DNA of 64,000 bases from Clostridiales bacterium (GCA_015056365.1 SVGM01000003.1:148369-212368), one strand, 5' to 3'. Counted from the stretch's first letter, positions 1-8,814 are shown. Translations and numbers: made by a program. The notes: a model not told the origin generated them from the letters alone.

Positions 1-1678
1 TAAGCTGCCCCAAACGGCCATTCTGACTGGTCAAAAGCGATGCTTCTTCTTTTCGTGTCTTAATGAGGAGATACGCGCTCAGCCCGGCAGCAGTCAGACA
101 GGTTAGCAGCGGAAGCGTAGGCGTTACAGAGGAGATCAACGGTCGCCAGTTCGCAGCAAAAAGATAATAGAGGTTTGCTGTGTTCAGCGTTGCGTACGAG
201 TAAGAAGACAGTGTCTTCTGATACAGCTCAATCAACCAGCCTATAGGCTTTTCTTGATGGATCGAGAAAGGAACAATCACGATTGCCGCAGCGGTAACGC
301 CGATTCCAAGCCCTCCAAGGAGTGCCTTCCATTGTTCTTTGAGGGATCGCCCCTGTTTGCCAAACAGGCAAAGCAGCAGCCAGATGCCGGCAACGGGTGC
401 GAAAAGCAATGCCTGCGGCTTGATCAGGATTGAAAGAATATAGAGCGGAAGTGCGGCAAGCCAGCGCTGTTCAATAGCGTAGACAGCGCACAAAATCAGC
501 ATCATCGCCAGCACGCTATCCACCTGTCCCCATGCTGCGCCATTGACGAGAACAGCAGGATTGAGCAGATACAACGAGCCGACAAAAGCGGCTTTCTTAT
601 CACCGATTGTTTTTTTGCCATAGAAGAAAAGGAGAAACGCAATGATAAGATCGCAAAGGATGGGGACGCACTTGACCAAGAGCAAAGAAAGACCTGTATT
701 GCCTGCAGCCATTGCGCCTCTAAGCATCAGCCCCACAGGCCACAGCAGCAGCATATATCCAGGGGGATAATCGCAGAAGTAGTCCGGCGAATAAAAACCA
801 GCCGGGCCACGTTCTGCCATACGCAGACTCCATGCCTGGAAGCAGCCAATATCGACCTGATAGCCGCTGACAGAAACAGCAAGTATGATCCGTACCATTA
901 CCCCAACGGCTATCAGGATCATAAAAAGAATCGTATGGTCCATGTTCTTCAGGAAATCTAGTTTCTTCAGGTAATAGGGAAGCCAGAGGATAGCCGTAAC
1001 AAACAGTAAGCCAATACCAAGAAACGCAATTGAATTCCAGATGTGCTTCGTTTCATCGCTTGTTGGGGCTTTTTCCACAGCAGCCGCTCGGTCTGTATAC
1101 CATGCAGAAGCTGAAATACCATCAGGCAAAACATTGACCTTTTCAAGGGAAATATCATCGAAATAGGCTTTTCCGGTGCTCTCGGAGCCATAGCCGCCTA
1201 CGCGTACGCCAATGGTTACGCTTTTTTGTTTGGCACCGGTTTTACCATACCACTCGATATATTGCCATTCACCGTTGGTATCAAAGACACGCTCAGAAAA
1301 GGCATATACATCTTCAATGGCCAGATTGGCTCCATTACCTTCTGGATCCATGTGGTCCACAAGCACATAGCCGGACAGTTTATACGTACTTGACGGCTGT
1401 ACGGAAACCGAGCAGATATATCTGGCATCATTGGGACTGGCGTTTTCAACCATAACGCTGTAACTGCCGCTGTGCGCATAATCCGAAGAAATGGACAGCC
1501 GCGAATAGCCAATCTCGTCGTAATATGCATTTTCGTACCAATCGACAGGCGAACCGGTTCCATCCAATTGTTCAAAACTGCCATTGGATAGCAAATTGTT
1601 TTCAGCAAAGGCACAGGATGATACGAGCGCAAGAAGCAGCACACCGATCAGCCCAAATACCGTCAGCCGGTTTTTCAT
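1..1678 (-). CDS. Membrane glycosyltransferase (GT-C/PMT-like) with N-terminal carbohydrate-binding-like domain, partial
   Basis: The frame stays open from an ATG at 1678 to the window edge, giving 559 codons with the C-terminus missing. Residues 1-25 are a signal sequence (a Cys at 22 also allows a lipoprotein reading). Residues about 26-185 are rich in Tyr, Ser and Asn and resemble a carbohydrate-binding beta-sandwich. A membrane segment at about 213-237 is followed by a polytopic region. VDIGCFQAW (about 275-283) and CDYPPGY (302-308) resemble the first-loop Asp motif and the YPPGY motif of Gpi18/PMT-type lipid-linked-sugar mannosyltransferases. The role is probably transfer of a sugar to a surface polymer or protein; donor and acceptor are unknown. 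The start overlaps the rnhB stop (ATGA), so translation is probably coupled. Confidence 0.75.
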   Translation of the reverse strand, partial: MKNRLTVFGLIGVLLLALVSSCAFAENNLLSNGSFEQLDGTGSPVDWYENAYYDEIGYSRLSISSDYAHSGSYSVMVENASPNDARYICSVSVQPSSTYKLSGYVLVDHMDPEGNGANLAIEDVYAFSERVFDTNGEWQYIEWYGKTGAKQKSVTIGVRVGGYGSESTGKAYFDDISLEKVNVLPDGISASAWYTDRAAAVEKAPTSDETKHIWNSIAFLGIGLLFVTAILWLPYYLKKLDFLKNMDHTILFMILIAVGVMVRIILAVSVSGYQVDIGCFQAWSLRMAERGPAGFYSPDYFCDYPPGYMLLLWPVGLMLRGAMAAGNTGLSLLLVKCVPILCDLIIAFLLFFYGKKTIGDKKAAFVGSLYLLNPAVLVNGAAWGQVDSVLAMMLILCAVYAIEQRWLAALPLYILSILIKPQALLFAPVAGIWLLLCLFGKQGRSLKEQWKALLGGLGIGVTAAAIVIVPFSIHQEKPIGWLIELYQKTLSSYSYATLNTANLYYLFAANWRPLISSVTPTLPLLTCLTAAGLSAYLLIKTRKEEASLLTSQNGRLGQL

Positions 1679-2313
1679 GCCTTATCCTCCCCAATTAGCT
1701 TGCCAATAAAGCTTTTGCGATGGTACGGAGTTGGTCCGTAAGTGCGAAGCGCAGCAATATGTTCGGCGGTGCCATAGCCCATGTTGCGCTCAAATCCGTA
1801 TTCCGGATACAGCTTGGCCATCCTGCACATTTCTTGGTCGCGGGTCACTTTGGCAACAATGCTGGCAGCAGCTACATTGTAACTGGTGCTGTCGCCGCGT
1901 ATGATGGCAGTCGTGGGAAACGGCAAGTGCAGATCCCGAACAGCGTCAACGATACAAAGTGTTGCAGGGGCGTTCATGGCGGCTCTTTCCATAGCCAGCT
2001 TTGTTGCATTGAGGATGTTCATGCTGTCGATCTCTTCGGGCGATGCTTCCCCTATACCGACGTATATAGCGGACGCAAGAATTTGCTCATACACTTCTTC
2101 CCGTCTTGCCGCGCTAAGTTTTTTACTGTCGTCGATCCACGGAAAAAGCGGTTCGGCGGGCATGATTACGCAGGCGGTGACCACATTGCCGCAAAGCGGG
2201 CCACGGCCCACCTCGTCCATGCCAGCAAGGGATACGCCAAAAGCTTCATATTTCTGATCATAAGCTACCATATCCAGATGGTGCTGCAGTCTTTTTGCAG
2301 AGGGTTTAGTCAT
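1675..2313 (-). CDS. rnhB: Ribonuclease HII
   Basis: This 212-residue cytoplasmic enzyme removes RNA from RNA-DNA hybrids and misincorporated ribonucleotides. The family signature GMDEVGRGPL supplies the first catalytic acidic pair (D33, E34). Further conserved acids lie in CIVDAV and VTRDQEM, and the motif SYNVAAASIVAKVTRD is typical. A longer reading frame exists upstream, but the ATG at 2313 follows a good site (AGGAGATGGGAG) and gives the normal length. The gene overlaps the end of rbgA by 8 bases and the start of the glycosyltransferase by 4, so all three form one transcription unit. The rbgA-rnhB pairing is common in Bacillota. Confidence 0.95.
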   Translation of the reverse strand: MTKPSAKRLQHHLDMVAYDQKYEAFGVSLAGMDEVGRGPLCGNVVTACVIMPAEPLFPWIDDSKKLSAARREEVYEQILASAIYVGIGEASPEEIDSMNILNATKLAMERAAMNAPATLCIVDAVRDLHLPFPTTAIIRGDSTSYNVAAASIVAKVTRDQEMCRMAKLYPEYGFERNMGYGTAEHIAALRTYGPTPYHRKSFIGKLIGEDKA

Positions 2314-3202
2314 TACTCCCATCTCCTGCTGTTTCAATGGATTTGACGGGTTCTTTCTCGGGTACGGGCACATCCTCCAAGGTGAGCTTTCCCACCTTTC
2401 CCGCGCGGAATTCGTCCAAAACAACGGAACAGCCGCGGTCCGTATCGCACACACCGCCGCGCATCAGAAAACCACGGCCTCGGCACACAGCTTCCAGCAG
2501 TTCATAGCCGCGCAATGAAGTATCTTTGATCTTGAAGCGCTCGGCCGTTTGCTGGGGACGTACTTCAAGCAAATCTTCCAACAGACTGATGCACAGTTCT
2601 TCCTGGTTGTAGACGGCATCCTTGATGGTTCCGATATAAGCCAGTCGGGTCGCTGCTAGCTGATCGTTCAGCTTAGGCCAGAGCATACCGGGGGTGTCCA
2701 GTACCTCCAGATAGGGAGAGACCTTCACCCACTGATTGCTCTTTGTCACGCCCGGACGGTCGCCAGTTTGCGCAATGCTGCCGCCATAGAGCCGATTAAT
2801 AAAAGTACTTTTACCAACATTGGGCACTCCAACCACGATTGCACGGATAGTTTTGGCAATACCACGCCGTTCACCGCGCTCAATCACTTCTTTGGCAGCC
2901 TGTTCAATGAAAAGCTTAGCCTCTTTGGTCTTGTGAGGTGATGCATCATACGCCATGGCAGCGATTCCCTGTGCGCGGAAAAAAGCAAGCCACTTCTGCG
3001 TTTTTGCATTTTCAGCAAGATCGGCTTTGCACAACAGAAGAATTCTGCGTTTATGCTGCAGCATCGCGCCCAGGGCAGGATTACGACTGGACAGCGGGAG
3101 TCTGGCGTCACAAAGCTCGACCACCAGATCAACTTTACTCAGCTGAGCAGCCAGTAGTCGTTTGGCTTTCGCCATATGTCCAGGATACCATTGAATATCC
3201 AA
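2306..3202 (-). CDS. rbgA: Ribosome biogenesis GTPase RbgA (YlqF)
   Basis: This 298-residue circularly permuted GTPase helps late assembly of the 50S subunit. It opens with the family hallmark MDIQWYPGHMAKA. The G motifs occur in permuted order: G4-like CKAD at 58-61, G1 GVPNVGKS at 125-132 and G3 DTPG at 169-172. The usual G4 is NKxD; here Asn is replaced by Cys (codon TGC), which is odd because that Asn contacts guanine. The start codon is TTG at 3202, eight bases after AGGAGG. It is the first gene of the rbgA-rnhB-glycosyltransferase unit. Confidence 0.93.
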   Translation of the reverse strand: MDIQWYPGHMAKAKRLLAAQLSKVDLVVELCDARLPLSSRNPALGAMLQHKRRILLLCKADLAENAKTQKWLAFFRAQGIAAMAYDASPHKTKEAKLFIEQAAKEVIERGERRGIAKTIRAIVVGVPNVGKSTFINRLYGGSIAQTGDRPGVTKSNQWVKVSPYLEVLDTPGMLWPKLNDQLAATRLAYIGTIKDAVYNQEELCISLLEDLLEVRPQQTAERFKIKDTSLRGYELLEAVCRGRGFLMRGGVCDTDRGCSVVLDEFRAGKVGKLTLEDVPVPEKEPVKSIETAGDGSND

Positions 3203-3239
3203 AAGGCAGACCTCCTAAAAGGCATAATCATTCATTCTT

Positions 3240-3268
3240 ATTAAAGCACCCTTTTGAAAAAAGCGCAA
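3240..3268 (-). promoter_or_regulatory. Sigma-A-type promoter of the rbgA operon
   Basis: The minus strand reads TTGCGC (3263-3268), a 17-base spacer, then TTTAAT (3240-3245), with TG two bases before the -10 (extended -10). It lies about 40 bases before the rbgA start. Confidence 0.55.
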
Positions 3269-3321
3269 GCTTTTCCGGCATCGGGCATGTAAAGATCCCG
3301 CGAATCTGATGTCATTCCTGC

Positions 3322-3355
3322 AAAAAGAAGCAGCGGCAGGTTTCTCCTGCCGCTG
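3322..3355 (-). terminator. Rho-independent terminator of the methyltransferase gene
   Basis: A perfect 10-bp stem (3331-3340 with 3346-3355) and a 5-base loop are followed on the minus strand by TTCTTTTT, directly after the methyltransferase stop. Confidence 0.88.
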
Positions 3356-3359
3356 GTAT

Positions 3360-4181
3360 TCATGGCTTCCTGCGTCCTATATACATCGCATGACCGCACA
3401 TTTCAACGATTTCTTTCAGCTCAGAGGTTTCCTCGATCAAACGTTTGATTTCCTCCAGCATCCCAGCATCCTGAATGCTATCGATCTGATCCTCCTTCTC
3501 GTAGGCAAAACCGCGGATGGAAGAAACTTGAATTGTCATGAAACGATGACCTTCAAACAATTCAACAATTTCATCCGAAGTAGGATAGTAGCCTTCCTGA
3601 AATCCCCACTGGGCATTGTTGTTAAACCTGCCAGAGGAAAACACTTCGCGTAGGTTTTCCAGCCCTACTTGATCCGGCGAGCGGAAATACCGGTCTACGA
3701 TTGCAATGCTGCCGGAAAGGTATGGTATAAAGCTGGCAAATACCATGCCATCGGGTTTCAGCACACGCCTGATCTCACTGACGCATTGATGTCTCTCTTT
3801 TGCATCCAGCAAGTGATACAGCGGTCCGAAAAGGAGAACCACATCAAATTGATCATCAGGATAAAGCGACAAGTCAATAGCGTTCACTATATCGCAGGAA
3901 ATCAGGTTATGGGTGTTTCTTTGTTCCTTTTTCTCTCTTGCCAACTGGATCAACCGTTCCGACAGATCTGCCAAGTAAACACGATACCCCATCTCCGCAA
4001 GAGGAAACGCATATACGCCTGTCGCACCACCCAAGTCAAGAATCGTACCAGAGGCGGGCAGGTTTTTGAGCAGCTTTTTCATGGTCATTTCATATTCCAA
4101 TCTGCCGCTGTTATCGTTGGACAGTCGCTGATCCTCATCGAAATACTGATAATAGCCTTTCACACGTTCAAAATCTGTCAT
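3360..4181 (-). CDS. Class I SAM-dependent methyltransferase
   Basis: The 273-residue soluble protein has a Methyltransf_11/25-type fold. Motif I is ILDLGGATGVYAFPL (about 47-61), followed by the acidic end of beta-2 (VYLADLS) and the post-motif VVLLFGPLYHLLD, then EIRRVLKPDG. These bind S-adenosylmethionine. The methyl acceptor cannot be told from sequence. It has its own promoter and terminator and stands alone, so neighbours give no clue. The ATG follows GGGAGGTG at good spacing. Confidence 0.85.
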   Translation of the reverse strand: MTDFERVKGYYQYFDEDQRLSNDNSGRLEYEMTMKKLLKNLPASGTILDLGGATGVYAFPLAEMGYRVYLADLSERLIQLAREKKEQRNTHNLISCDIVNAIDLSLYPDDQFDVVLLFGPLYHLLDAKERHQCVSEIRRVLKPDGMVFASFIPYLSGSIAIVDRYFRSPDQVGLENLREVFSSGRFNNNAQWGFQEGYYPTSDEIVELFEGHRFMTIQVSSIRGFAYEKEDQIDSIQDAGMLEEIKRLIEETSELKEIVEMCGHAMYIGRRKP

Positions 4182-4212
4182 GAAAGCACCTCCCTATCTG
4201 ATATTGAGAAGT

Positions 4213-4241
4213 ATTTAATCATAGATCTTTCCAAAATGCAA
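4213..4241 (-). promoter_or_regulatory. Sigma-A-type promoter of the methyltransferase gene
   Basis: The minus strand reads TTGCAT (4236-4241), a 17-base spacer and TTAAAT (4213-4218), 32 bases before the start codon. Confidence 0.5.
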
Positions 4242-4253
4242 GGCATTACGACA

Positions 4254-4283
4254 TAGAAAAAGCGGCGGGATTTCTCCCGCCGC
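4254..4283 (-). terminator. Rho-independent terminator of the hnd operon
   Basis: A GC-rich 9-bp stem (4262-4270 with 4275-4283) and a 4-base loop are followed on the minus strand by CTTTTTCTAT, just after the hndD stop. Confidence 0.88.
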
Positions 4284-4297
4284 CGGTGACTATGAAA

Positions 4298-6046
4298 TTA
4301 GTCGATGTAGAGATCGCGCTTCTCGTAGGTGGTGTGGAGCAGCTCATGGCTCTTGTGGCCGTTGGGCTTGCCCAGGAACTCGTCGTAGATGGCCTTGATC
4401 TCGGGGTTGAGGTGGCTCTTGCGCAGGGTCTTGGCAGCATCCTCATCGTAGAGAGCCTTCGCGCGGGCCACACGGATGTCGGTCCAGTTGCGCACAGCAG
4501 AGGACACGATGGGCTGACCGCCGCCATTGACGCAGCCGCCGGGGCAACCCATAACCTCGATAAAGGTGTAGTTCTTCTCGCCTGCCTTGATGGCGTCGAG
4601 GAGCTCAGCAGCCTTACCGGTGGAGGAGCAAACGGCAACGTTCACATCCAGGTCGCCAACCTTAACGGTAGCTTCTTTGATGCCTTCCATGCCGCGCACG
4701 TCGTGCAGATCGAGGCTGGCCAGCTCGGTGCCGGTGATCAGCTCGTAAGCGGTACGCAGAGCAGCTTCCATAACGCCGCCGGTAGCGCCGAAGATGACGG
4801 CAGCGCCGGTGGATTCGCCCATCAGCTTGTCGAAGTCTTCATCGGGCAGGTTCTCGAAATCGATGCCGGCAGCCTTGATCATCTTGGCCAGCTCACGGGT
4901 GGTGATGACGTGATCCACGTCCATCAGGCCGTTGTTGCTCATTTCGGGACGCTTGGCCTCGAACTTCTTGGCGGTGCAGGGCATGACAGAGACGGTAACG
5001 ATATCCTTGGGATCGATACCAGCCTTCTCGGCGTAGTAGGACTTGATCAGAGCGCCGGTCATCTGGTGAGGAGACTTGCAGGTGCTCAGATTCGGGATGA
5101 ACTCAGGATAGTAGTGCTCGCAGAACTTGATCCAGCCGGGAGAGCAGCTGGTGATCATGGGCAGTACGCCGCCGTTCTGGATGCGGTTGATCAGCTCAGT
5201 GCCTTCTTCCATGATGGTCAGGTCAGCGCCGAAGTCGGTGTCGAACACCTTATCGAAGCCCAGACGACGGAGGGCAGCAGCCATCTTGCCGGTCACGCCA
5301 GTGCCGATGGGCATGCCGAATTCCTCGCCCAGAGCGGCGCGGACAGCGGGAGCAGGCTGCACGACCACATGCTTGGTGGAGTCGGCCAGAGCTTCCCAAA
5401 CGGGCTTGGTCTCGTCACGCTCGGTCAGAGCGCCAACGGGGCAGGCGGTGATGCACTGGCCGCAATTGATGCAGGCCATCTCGCCCAGACCCTTGTCCCA
5501 GGGGCTCTCGATGGAGGTGCGGAAACCGCGCTTCACAGCGCCAATGACGCCGATCTTCTGCACGTTGGCGCAAGCGCCCACGCAGCGGCGGCACACGATG
5601 CACTTGTCGTTATCGCGAATGATGGAGGGAGAGCTCAGGTCGATGGTATGCTCAGTCTTAGCGCCATCGAAACGAGCGCCGTCCTCAACACCCATATCCA
5701 GGCACAGTTTCTGCAGTTCGCAGTTCTGGCTGCGGGAGCAGGTGAGGCACTTGCGGTCGTGGTTGCTCAGGATCAGCTCCAGGTTGGTCTTGCGAGCATC
5801 ACGAACAGCAGGGGTATTGGTCTTAACAACCATATTGGGGGTTACAGGCAGCACGCAGGCAGCCTGCAGGGTGCGGCCACCGCAGTCCACAACGCACAGA
5901 CGGCAGTTGGCAGTCTCGTTGATGTCCTTCAGGTAGCACAGGGTGGGGATATTCACATTGGCTTTACGAGCCGCTTCAAGTACCGTCGAACCGGCAGGAA
6001 CCTCTACCTGCACGCCGTCGATGGTAACATTGATCATCTGGTCCAT
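4298..6046 (-). CDS. hndD: [FeFe]-hydrogenase catalytic subunit of a multimeric NAD(P)-linked hydrogenase
   Basis: This 582-residue cytoplasmic protein produces or oxidises H2 at an H-cluster. An N-terminal [2Fe-2S] ferredoxin domain (Cys 37, 48, 51, 64) is followed by a His/Cys-ligated [4Fe-4S] site (NHDRKCLTCSRSQNC), two more [4Fe-4S] motifs (CIVCRRCVGAC and CINCGQCITACPVG), then the H-cluster domain with TSCSPGW (Cys 301), MPCTAKKFE (Cys 357) and MGCPGGCVNGGGQP. The usual TSCCP is TSCSP here. The C-terminal small-subunit-like region is present. The ATG at 6046 is 8 bases from AAGGAG; an in-frame GTG nine bases upstream abuts the SD and is less likely. Last gene of hndABCD. Family members often bifurcate electrons between ferredoxin and NAD(P)H. 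Confidence 0.95.
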   Translation of the reverse strand: MDQMINVTIDGVQVEVPAGSTVLEAARKANVNIPTLCYLKDINETANCRLCVVDCGGRTLQAACVLPVTPNMVVKTNTPAVRDARKTNLELILSNHDRKCLTCSRSQNCELQKLCLDMGVEDGARFDGAKTEHTIDLSSPSIIRDNDKCIVCRRCVGACANVQKIGVIGAVKRGFRTSIESPWDKGLGEMACINCGQCITACPVGALTERDETKPVWEALADSTKHVVVQPAPAVRAALGEEFGMPIGTGVTGKMAAALRRLGFDKVFDTDFGADLTIMEEGTELINRIQNGGVLPMITSCSPGWIKFCEHYYPEFIPNLSTCKSPHQMTGALIKSYYAEKAGIDPKDIVTVSVMPCTAKKFEAKRPEMSNNGLMDVDHVITTRELAKMIKAAGIDFENLPDEDFDKLMGESTGAAVIFGATGGVMEAALRTAYELITGTELASLDLHDVRGMEGIKEATVKVGDLDVNVAVCSSTGKAAELLDAIKAGEKNYTFIEVMGCPGGCVNGGGQPIVSSAVRNWTDIRVARAKALYDEDAAKTLRKSHLNPEIKAIYDEFLGKPNGHKSHELLHTTYEKRDLYID

Positions 6047-6070
6047 TATTTCCACTCCTTTATGCAGATA

Positions 6071-7864
6071 TTAGTTCTTGACGATGGCGCCGAAACGGCA
6101 CTTCTCCATACAAGAACCGCACTTGATGCACTTGGCGGTGTCGATGGTGTGCATTTCCTTCACGTTGCCACTGATGGCATTGACGGGGCACACACGGGCG
6201 CAAGCGGTACAGCCGCGGCACTTGTCAGTGATCTCGTAGTTGAGCAGTTTCTGGCAGTGGTGGGCGGGGCAGCGCTTTTCCTTGATGTGGGCTTCGTACT
6301 CATGGCGGAAGTACTTCAGCGTGGAGAGAACGGGGTTGGGAGCAGTCTGGCCCAGACCGCACAGAGCGGTAGCCTTGATGTTGGCAGCCAGAGCTTCCAG
6401 CTTCTCGATGTCGCCTTCCTCGCCCTTGCCCTCGGTGATGCGCTCCAGGATCTCCAGCATACGCTTGGTGCCGATACGGCAGGGAGTGCACTTACCGCAG
6501 CTCTCGTCAACGGTGAAGTCCAGGAAGAAGCGGGCGATGTCAACCATACAGTTGTCTTCGTCCATAACGATCATACCGCCGGAACCCATCATGGAACCGA
6601 TGGCAGTCAGCGTATCGTACTCAATGGGGGTATCCAGCAGTTCAGCGGGAATGCAGCCGCCGGAGGGACCGCCGGTCTGCACAGCCTTGAAGGCCTTGCC
6701 ACCGGGAATGCCGCCGCCGATCTTGTAGATGATGTCGCGCAGGGGGGTGCCCATGGGAACTTCTACCAGACCGGTATTGTTGATCTTGCCGCCCAGAGCG
6801 AACACCTTGGTGCCGGGGCTCTTCTCGGTACCGATGGAGGTGAACCAGTCGGCGCCCTTGAGGATGATCTGGGGAATGTTGGCATAGGTTTCAACATTGT
6901 TGATATTGCTGGGCTGATCGAACAGACCACGCACAGCGGGGAACGGAGGCTTGGGAGTGGGTTCGCCACGCTTGCCTTCGATGGAGCGCATCAGAGCGGT
7001 TTCTTCGCCGCAGACGAAGGCGCCGGCGCCCAGACGGATGTACATATCAAAGTCGAAGCCGGTGCCGAAGATGTTCTTGCCCAGCAGACCGTATTCGCGA
7101 GCCTGGTCGATGGCCAGCTGCAGGCGCTTAACGGCGATGGGATACTCAGCACGGACATACACATAACCTTCGGTAGCGCCGATGGCGTAGCCGCCGATGG
7201 CCATGGCTTCGATGACGGAATGCGGGTCGCCTTCCAGAATGGAACGATCCATGAAAGCGCCGGGGTCGCCTTCGTCAGCGTTGCAGATGATGTACTTCTG
7301 ATCAGCCTTGGAAGCTGCAGCGAACTTCCACTTGGTGCCGGTGGGGAAACCGCCGCCGCCACGGCCACGCAGACCGGACTTGATCATCTCGTTGATAACA
7401 TCCTCGGGAGACATCTCGGTCAGCACCTTGGCCAGGGCCTGGTAGCCGTCAAAAGCGATGTACTCGTCGATGTTTTCGGGGTCGATCACACCGCAGTTAC
7501 GCAGGGCCACACGGCGCTGGTCACGGTAGAAGTCGATGTCGTCCAGAGACAGGTGAGCGTCTTCGTGCTCTTCCTTCTCCTTGTAGACCAGATGCTGGGC
7601 AATACGGCCCTTGAGCAGATGCTCTGCAACGATGGTATCAACATCTTCTACCTTGATGCGGCTGTAGAAAGTGCCTTCGGGATACACGATAACCACGGGG
7701 CCGGCTTCGCACAGACCGAAGCAGCCGGTGCGGACGACCTTAACTTCCTTGTCCAGACCGTGCTTGGCGATCTGCTCTTCAAAGCGCTCGATCAGCTGGT
7801 TGGAACCGCTGGAAGTACAGCCGGTACCGCCGCAGACAAGCACATGTGCGCGATAAAGATCCAT
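6071..7864 (-). CDS. hndC: NuoF-like flavoprotein subunit of the multimeric [FeFe]-hydrogenase
   Basis: This 597-residue diaphorase subunit carries electrons between NAD(P)H and the hydrogenase subunit. An N-terminal thioredoxin-like [2Fe-2S] domain has Cys 11, 16, 48 and 52. The central NuoF core holds the glycine-rich NADH/FMN site (GLRGRGGGGFPTG and CNADEGDPGAFMDR) and the [4Fe-4S] motif SCGKCTPCRIG. The C-terminus carries two [4Fe-4S] ferredoxin motifs (CRGCTACARVCPV and CIKCGSCMEKCRF). This domain order is diagnostic of HndC/HydB. AAGGAGGA precedes the ATG. It lies 24 bases upstream of hndD. Confidence 0.95.
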   Translation of the reverse strand: MDLYRAHVLVCGGTGCTSSGSNQLIERFEEQIAKHGLDKEVKVVRTGCFGLCEAGPVVIVYPEGTFYSRIKVEDVDTIVAEHLLKGRIAQHLVYKEKEEHEDAHLSLDDIDFYRDQRRVALRNCGVIDPENIDEYIAFDGYQALAKVLTEMSPEDVINEMIKSGLRGRGGGGFPTGTKWKFAAASKADQKYIICNADEGDPGAFMDRSILEGDPHSVIEAMAIGGYAIGATEGYVYVRAEYPIAVKRLQLAIDQAREYGLLGKNIFGTGFDFDMYIRLGAGAFVCGEETALMRSIEGKRGEPTPKPPFPAVRGLFDQPSNINNVETYANIPQIILKGADWFTSIGTEKSPGTKVFALGGKINNTGLVEVPMGTPLRDIIYKIGGGIPGGKAFKAVQTGGPSGGCIPAELLDTPIEYDTLTAIGSMMGSGGMIVMDEDNCMVDIARFFLDFTVDESCGKCTPCRIGTKRMLEILERITEGKGEEGDIEKLEALAANIKATALCGLGQTAPNPVLSTLKYFRHEYEAHIKEKRCPAHHCQKLLNYEITDKCRGCTACARVCPVNAISGNVKEMHTIDTAKCIKCGSCMEKCRFGAIVKN

Positions 7865-7893
7865 GTTTGCTCCTCCTTAACGTTTGCTTACGG

Positions 7894-8262
7894 TTACTCA
7901 GCAGCGCCGATGGTGTATTCCTGAACAGGACGGCCATTGACGATGTGCTCAGCCACGATGCGGGAAACCATTTCGGGCTTCACCTTCACGTAGGTGACCT
8001 TTTCCTTGCCGGGAACCAGCACGTCCAGCATGGGCTCGAGACGGCACATGCCGATGCAGCCGGTCTGGGACACGGTCACATTCTGGAGACCACGGGTCTG
8101 GATTTCGTCCATGAACTTGAGCATGACGGGGCGAGCGCCGGCAGCGATGCCGCAGGTAGCCATACCGATAACGATACGGGTGCCTTCGTCAGCGTCCTTA
8201 CGCATGGAAATCTTGCCCAGAGTCTTTTCGCGGATAGCCTGCAATTCAGCCAGGGATTTCAT
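7894..8262 (-). CDS. hndB: Thioredoxin-like [2Fe-2S] ferredoxin subunit HndB
   Basis: A 122-residue accessory iron-sulfur subunit of the Hnd complex. The thioredoxin-like ferredoxin fold has cysteines in TCGIAAGA and TGCIGMCR; only three of the four usual ligands of this fold are obvious. It sits between the ATPase-domain gene and hndC, 29 bases before hndC. GGAGGTG precedes the ATG at 8262. Its precise electron-transfer role cannot be read from sequence. Confidence 0.88.
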   Translation of the reverse strand: MKSLAELQAIREKTLGKISMRKDADEGTRIVIGMATCGIAAGARPVMLKFMDEIQTRGLQNVTVSQTGCIGMCRLEPMLDVLVPGKEKVTYVKVKPEMVSRIVAEHIVNGRPVQEYTIGAAE

Positions 8263-8265
8263 TGC

Positions 8266-8814
8266 TTATGACACCTCCAAGATAGGTTTGAATTCTTCTT
8301 CAATGCTTTCTTTCATCCATACATAGATGTCGGGTTCGTTGAGCGGAATGCCGCCCAGTGCCTCGCGCACCATTCGGGTATCGAACAGCGCTTCGGCTTC
8401 CCCTGCCCGAGCTTCAAAGACGAAGTCGGGCTTTTCCGGATTCAGCGTGACCAGCGTCAGCAGCGTATCGCAGATATCCCCCATGGGGATGCAATCGATA
8501 TGCCCCAGATGGAACGTAGCGGAGATGGTTGTCCCCACGTTAACGGTACTCTGGATGGAGAAGGCGCCATCGCTCATCTCCGCGCTTTGCTTGAGCATCG
8601 GGATCCCCAGACCCACCTTGCGTGTGGTACGTGTGGTGGTGAAGGGGTCTGTCACCTTTTGGAGGAATTCTTCGCTCATACCGCAGCCATCATCGATGAC
8701 GGTGAAGCGGAGCATGTTCTGCTCGTCCTTCTCAAAGGTGATGGTAACCAGCGTTGCGCCGGCTTTGATGCTGTTCTGCGCAATATCCAGAACATGCATG
8801 GATAAATCTCTCAT
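8266..8814 (-). CDS. GHKL-type ATP-binding protein inside the hydrogenase operon
   Basis: 182 residues. The N-terminal two thirds is a histidine-kinase-like ATPase domain: N box HVLDIAQNSIKAGA, G1 box DDGCGMS and G2-like GLGIPML. There is no dimerisation/His domain and no membrane segment, so it is not a complete sensor kinase. A C-terminal part of about 60 residues (from about 115) is of unknown type. The gene is nested between hndA (3-base gap) and hndB (3-base gap), so it is co-translated with the complex. Its role is unknown; it could be a regulatory or assembly ATPase. Confidence 0.8.
   Translation of the reverse strand: MRDLSMHVLDIAQNSIKAGATLVTITFEKDEQNMLRFTVIDDGCGMSEEFLQKVTDPFTTTRTTRKVGLGIPMLKQSAEMSDGAFSIQSTVNVGTTISATFHLGHIDCIPMGDICDTLLTLVTLNPEKPDFVFEARAGEAEALFDTRMVREALGGIPLNEPDIYVWMKESIEEEFKPILEVS

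Noticed and set aside
1216..1644. Short minus-strand frames within the first 1.7 kb
   Set aside because: They are out of frame with the glycosyltransferase that reads open from 1678 to the window edge.
4298..6046. Loss of an H-cluster ligand in HndD because the motif is TSCSP instead of TSCCP
   Set aside because: As far as I recall, this form is common in multimeric NAD(P)-linked [FeFe]-hydrogenases, and all other motifs are intact, so it is not treated as a defect.
4286..7924. A plus-strand open frame of about 1,200 codons opposite hndC and hndD
   Set aside because: It is a shadow of the GC-biased third codon positions of hndC and hndD. It has no ribosome binding site and low-complexity Gly/Ala/Val-rich content, and it crosses the gap between the two genes.
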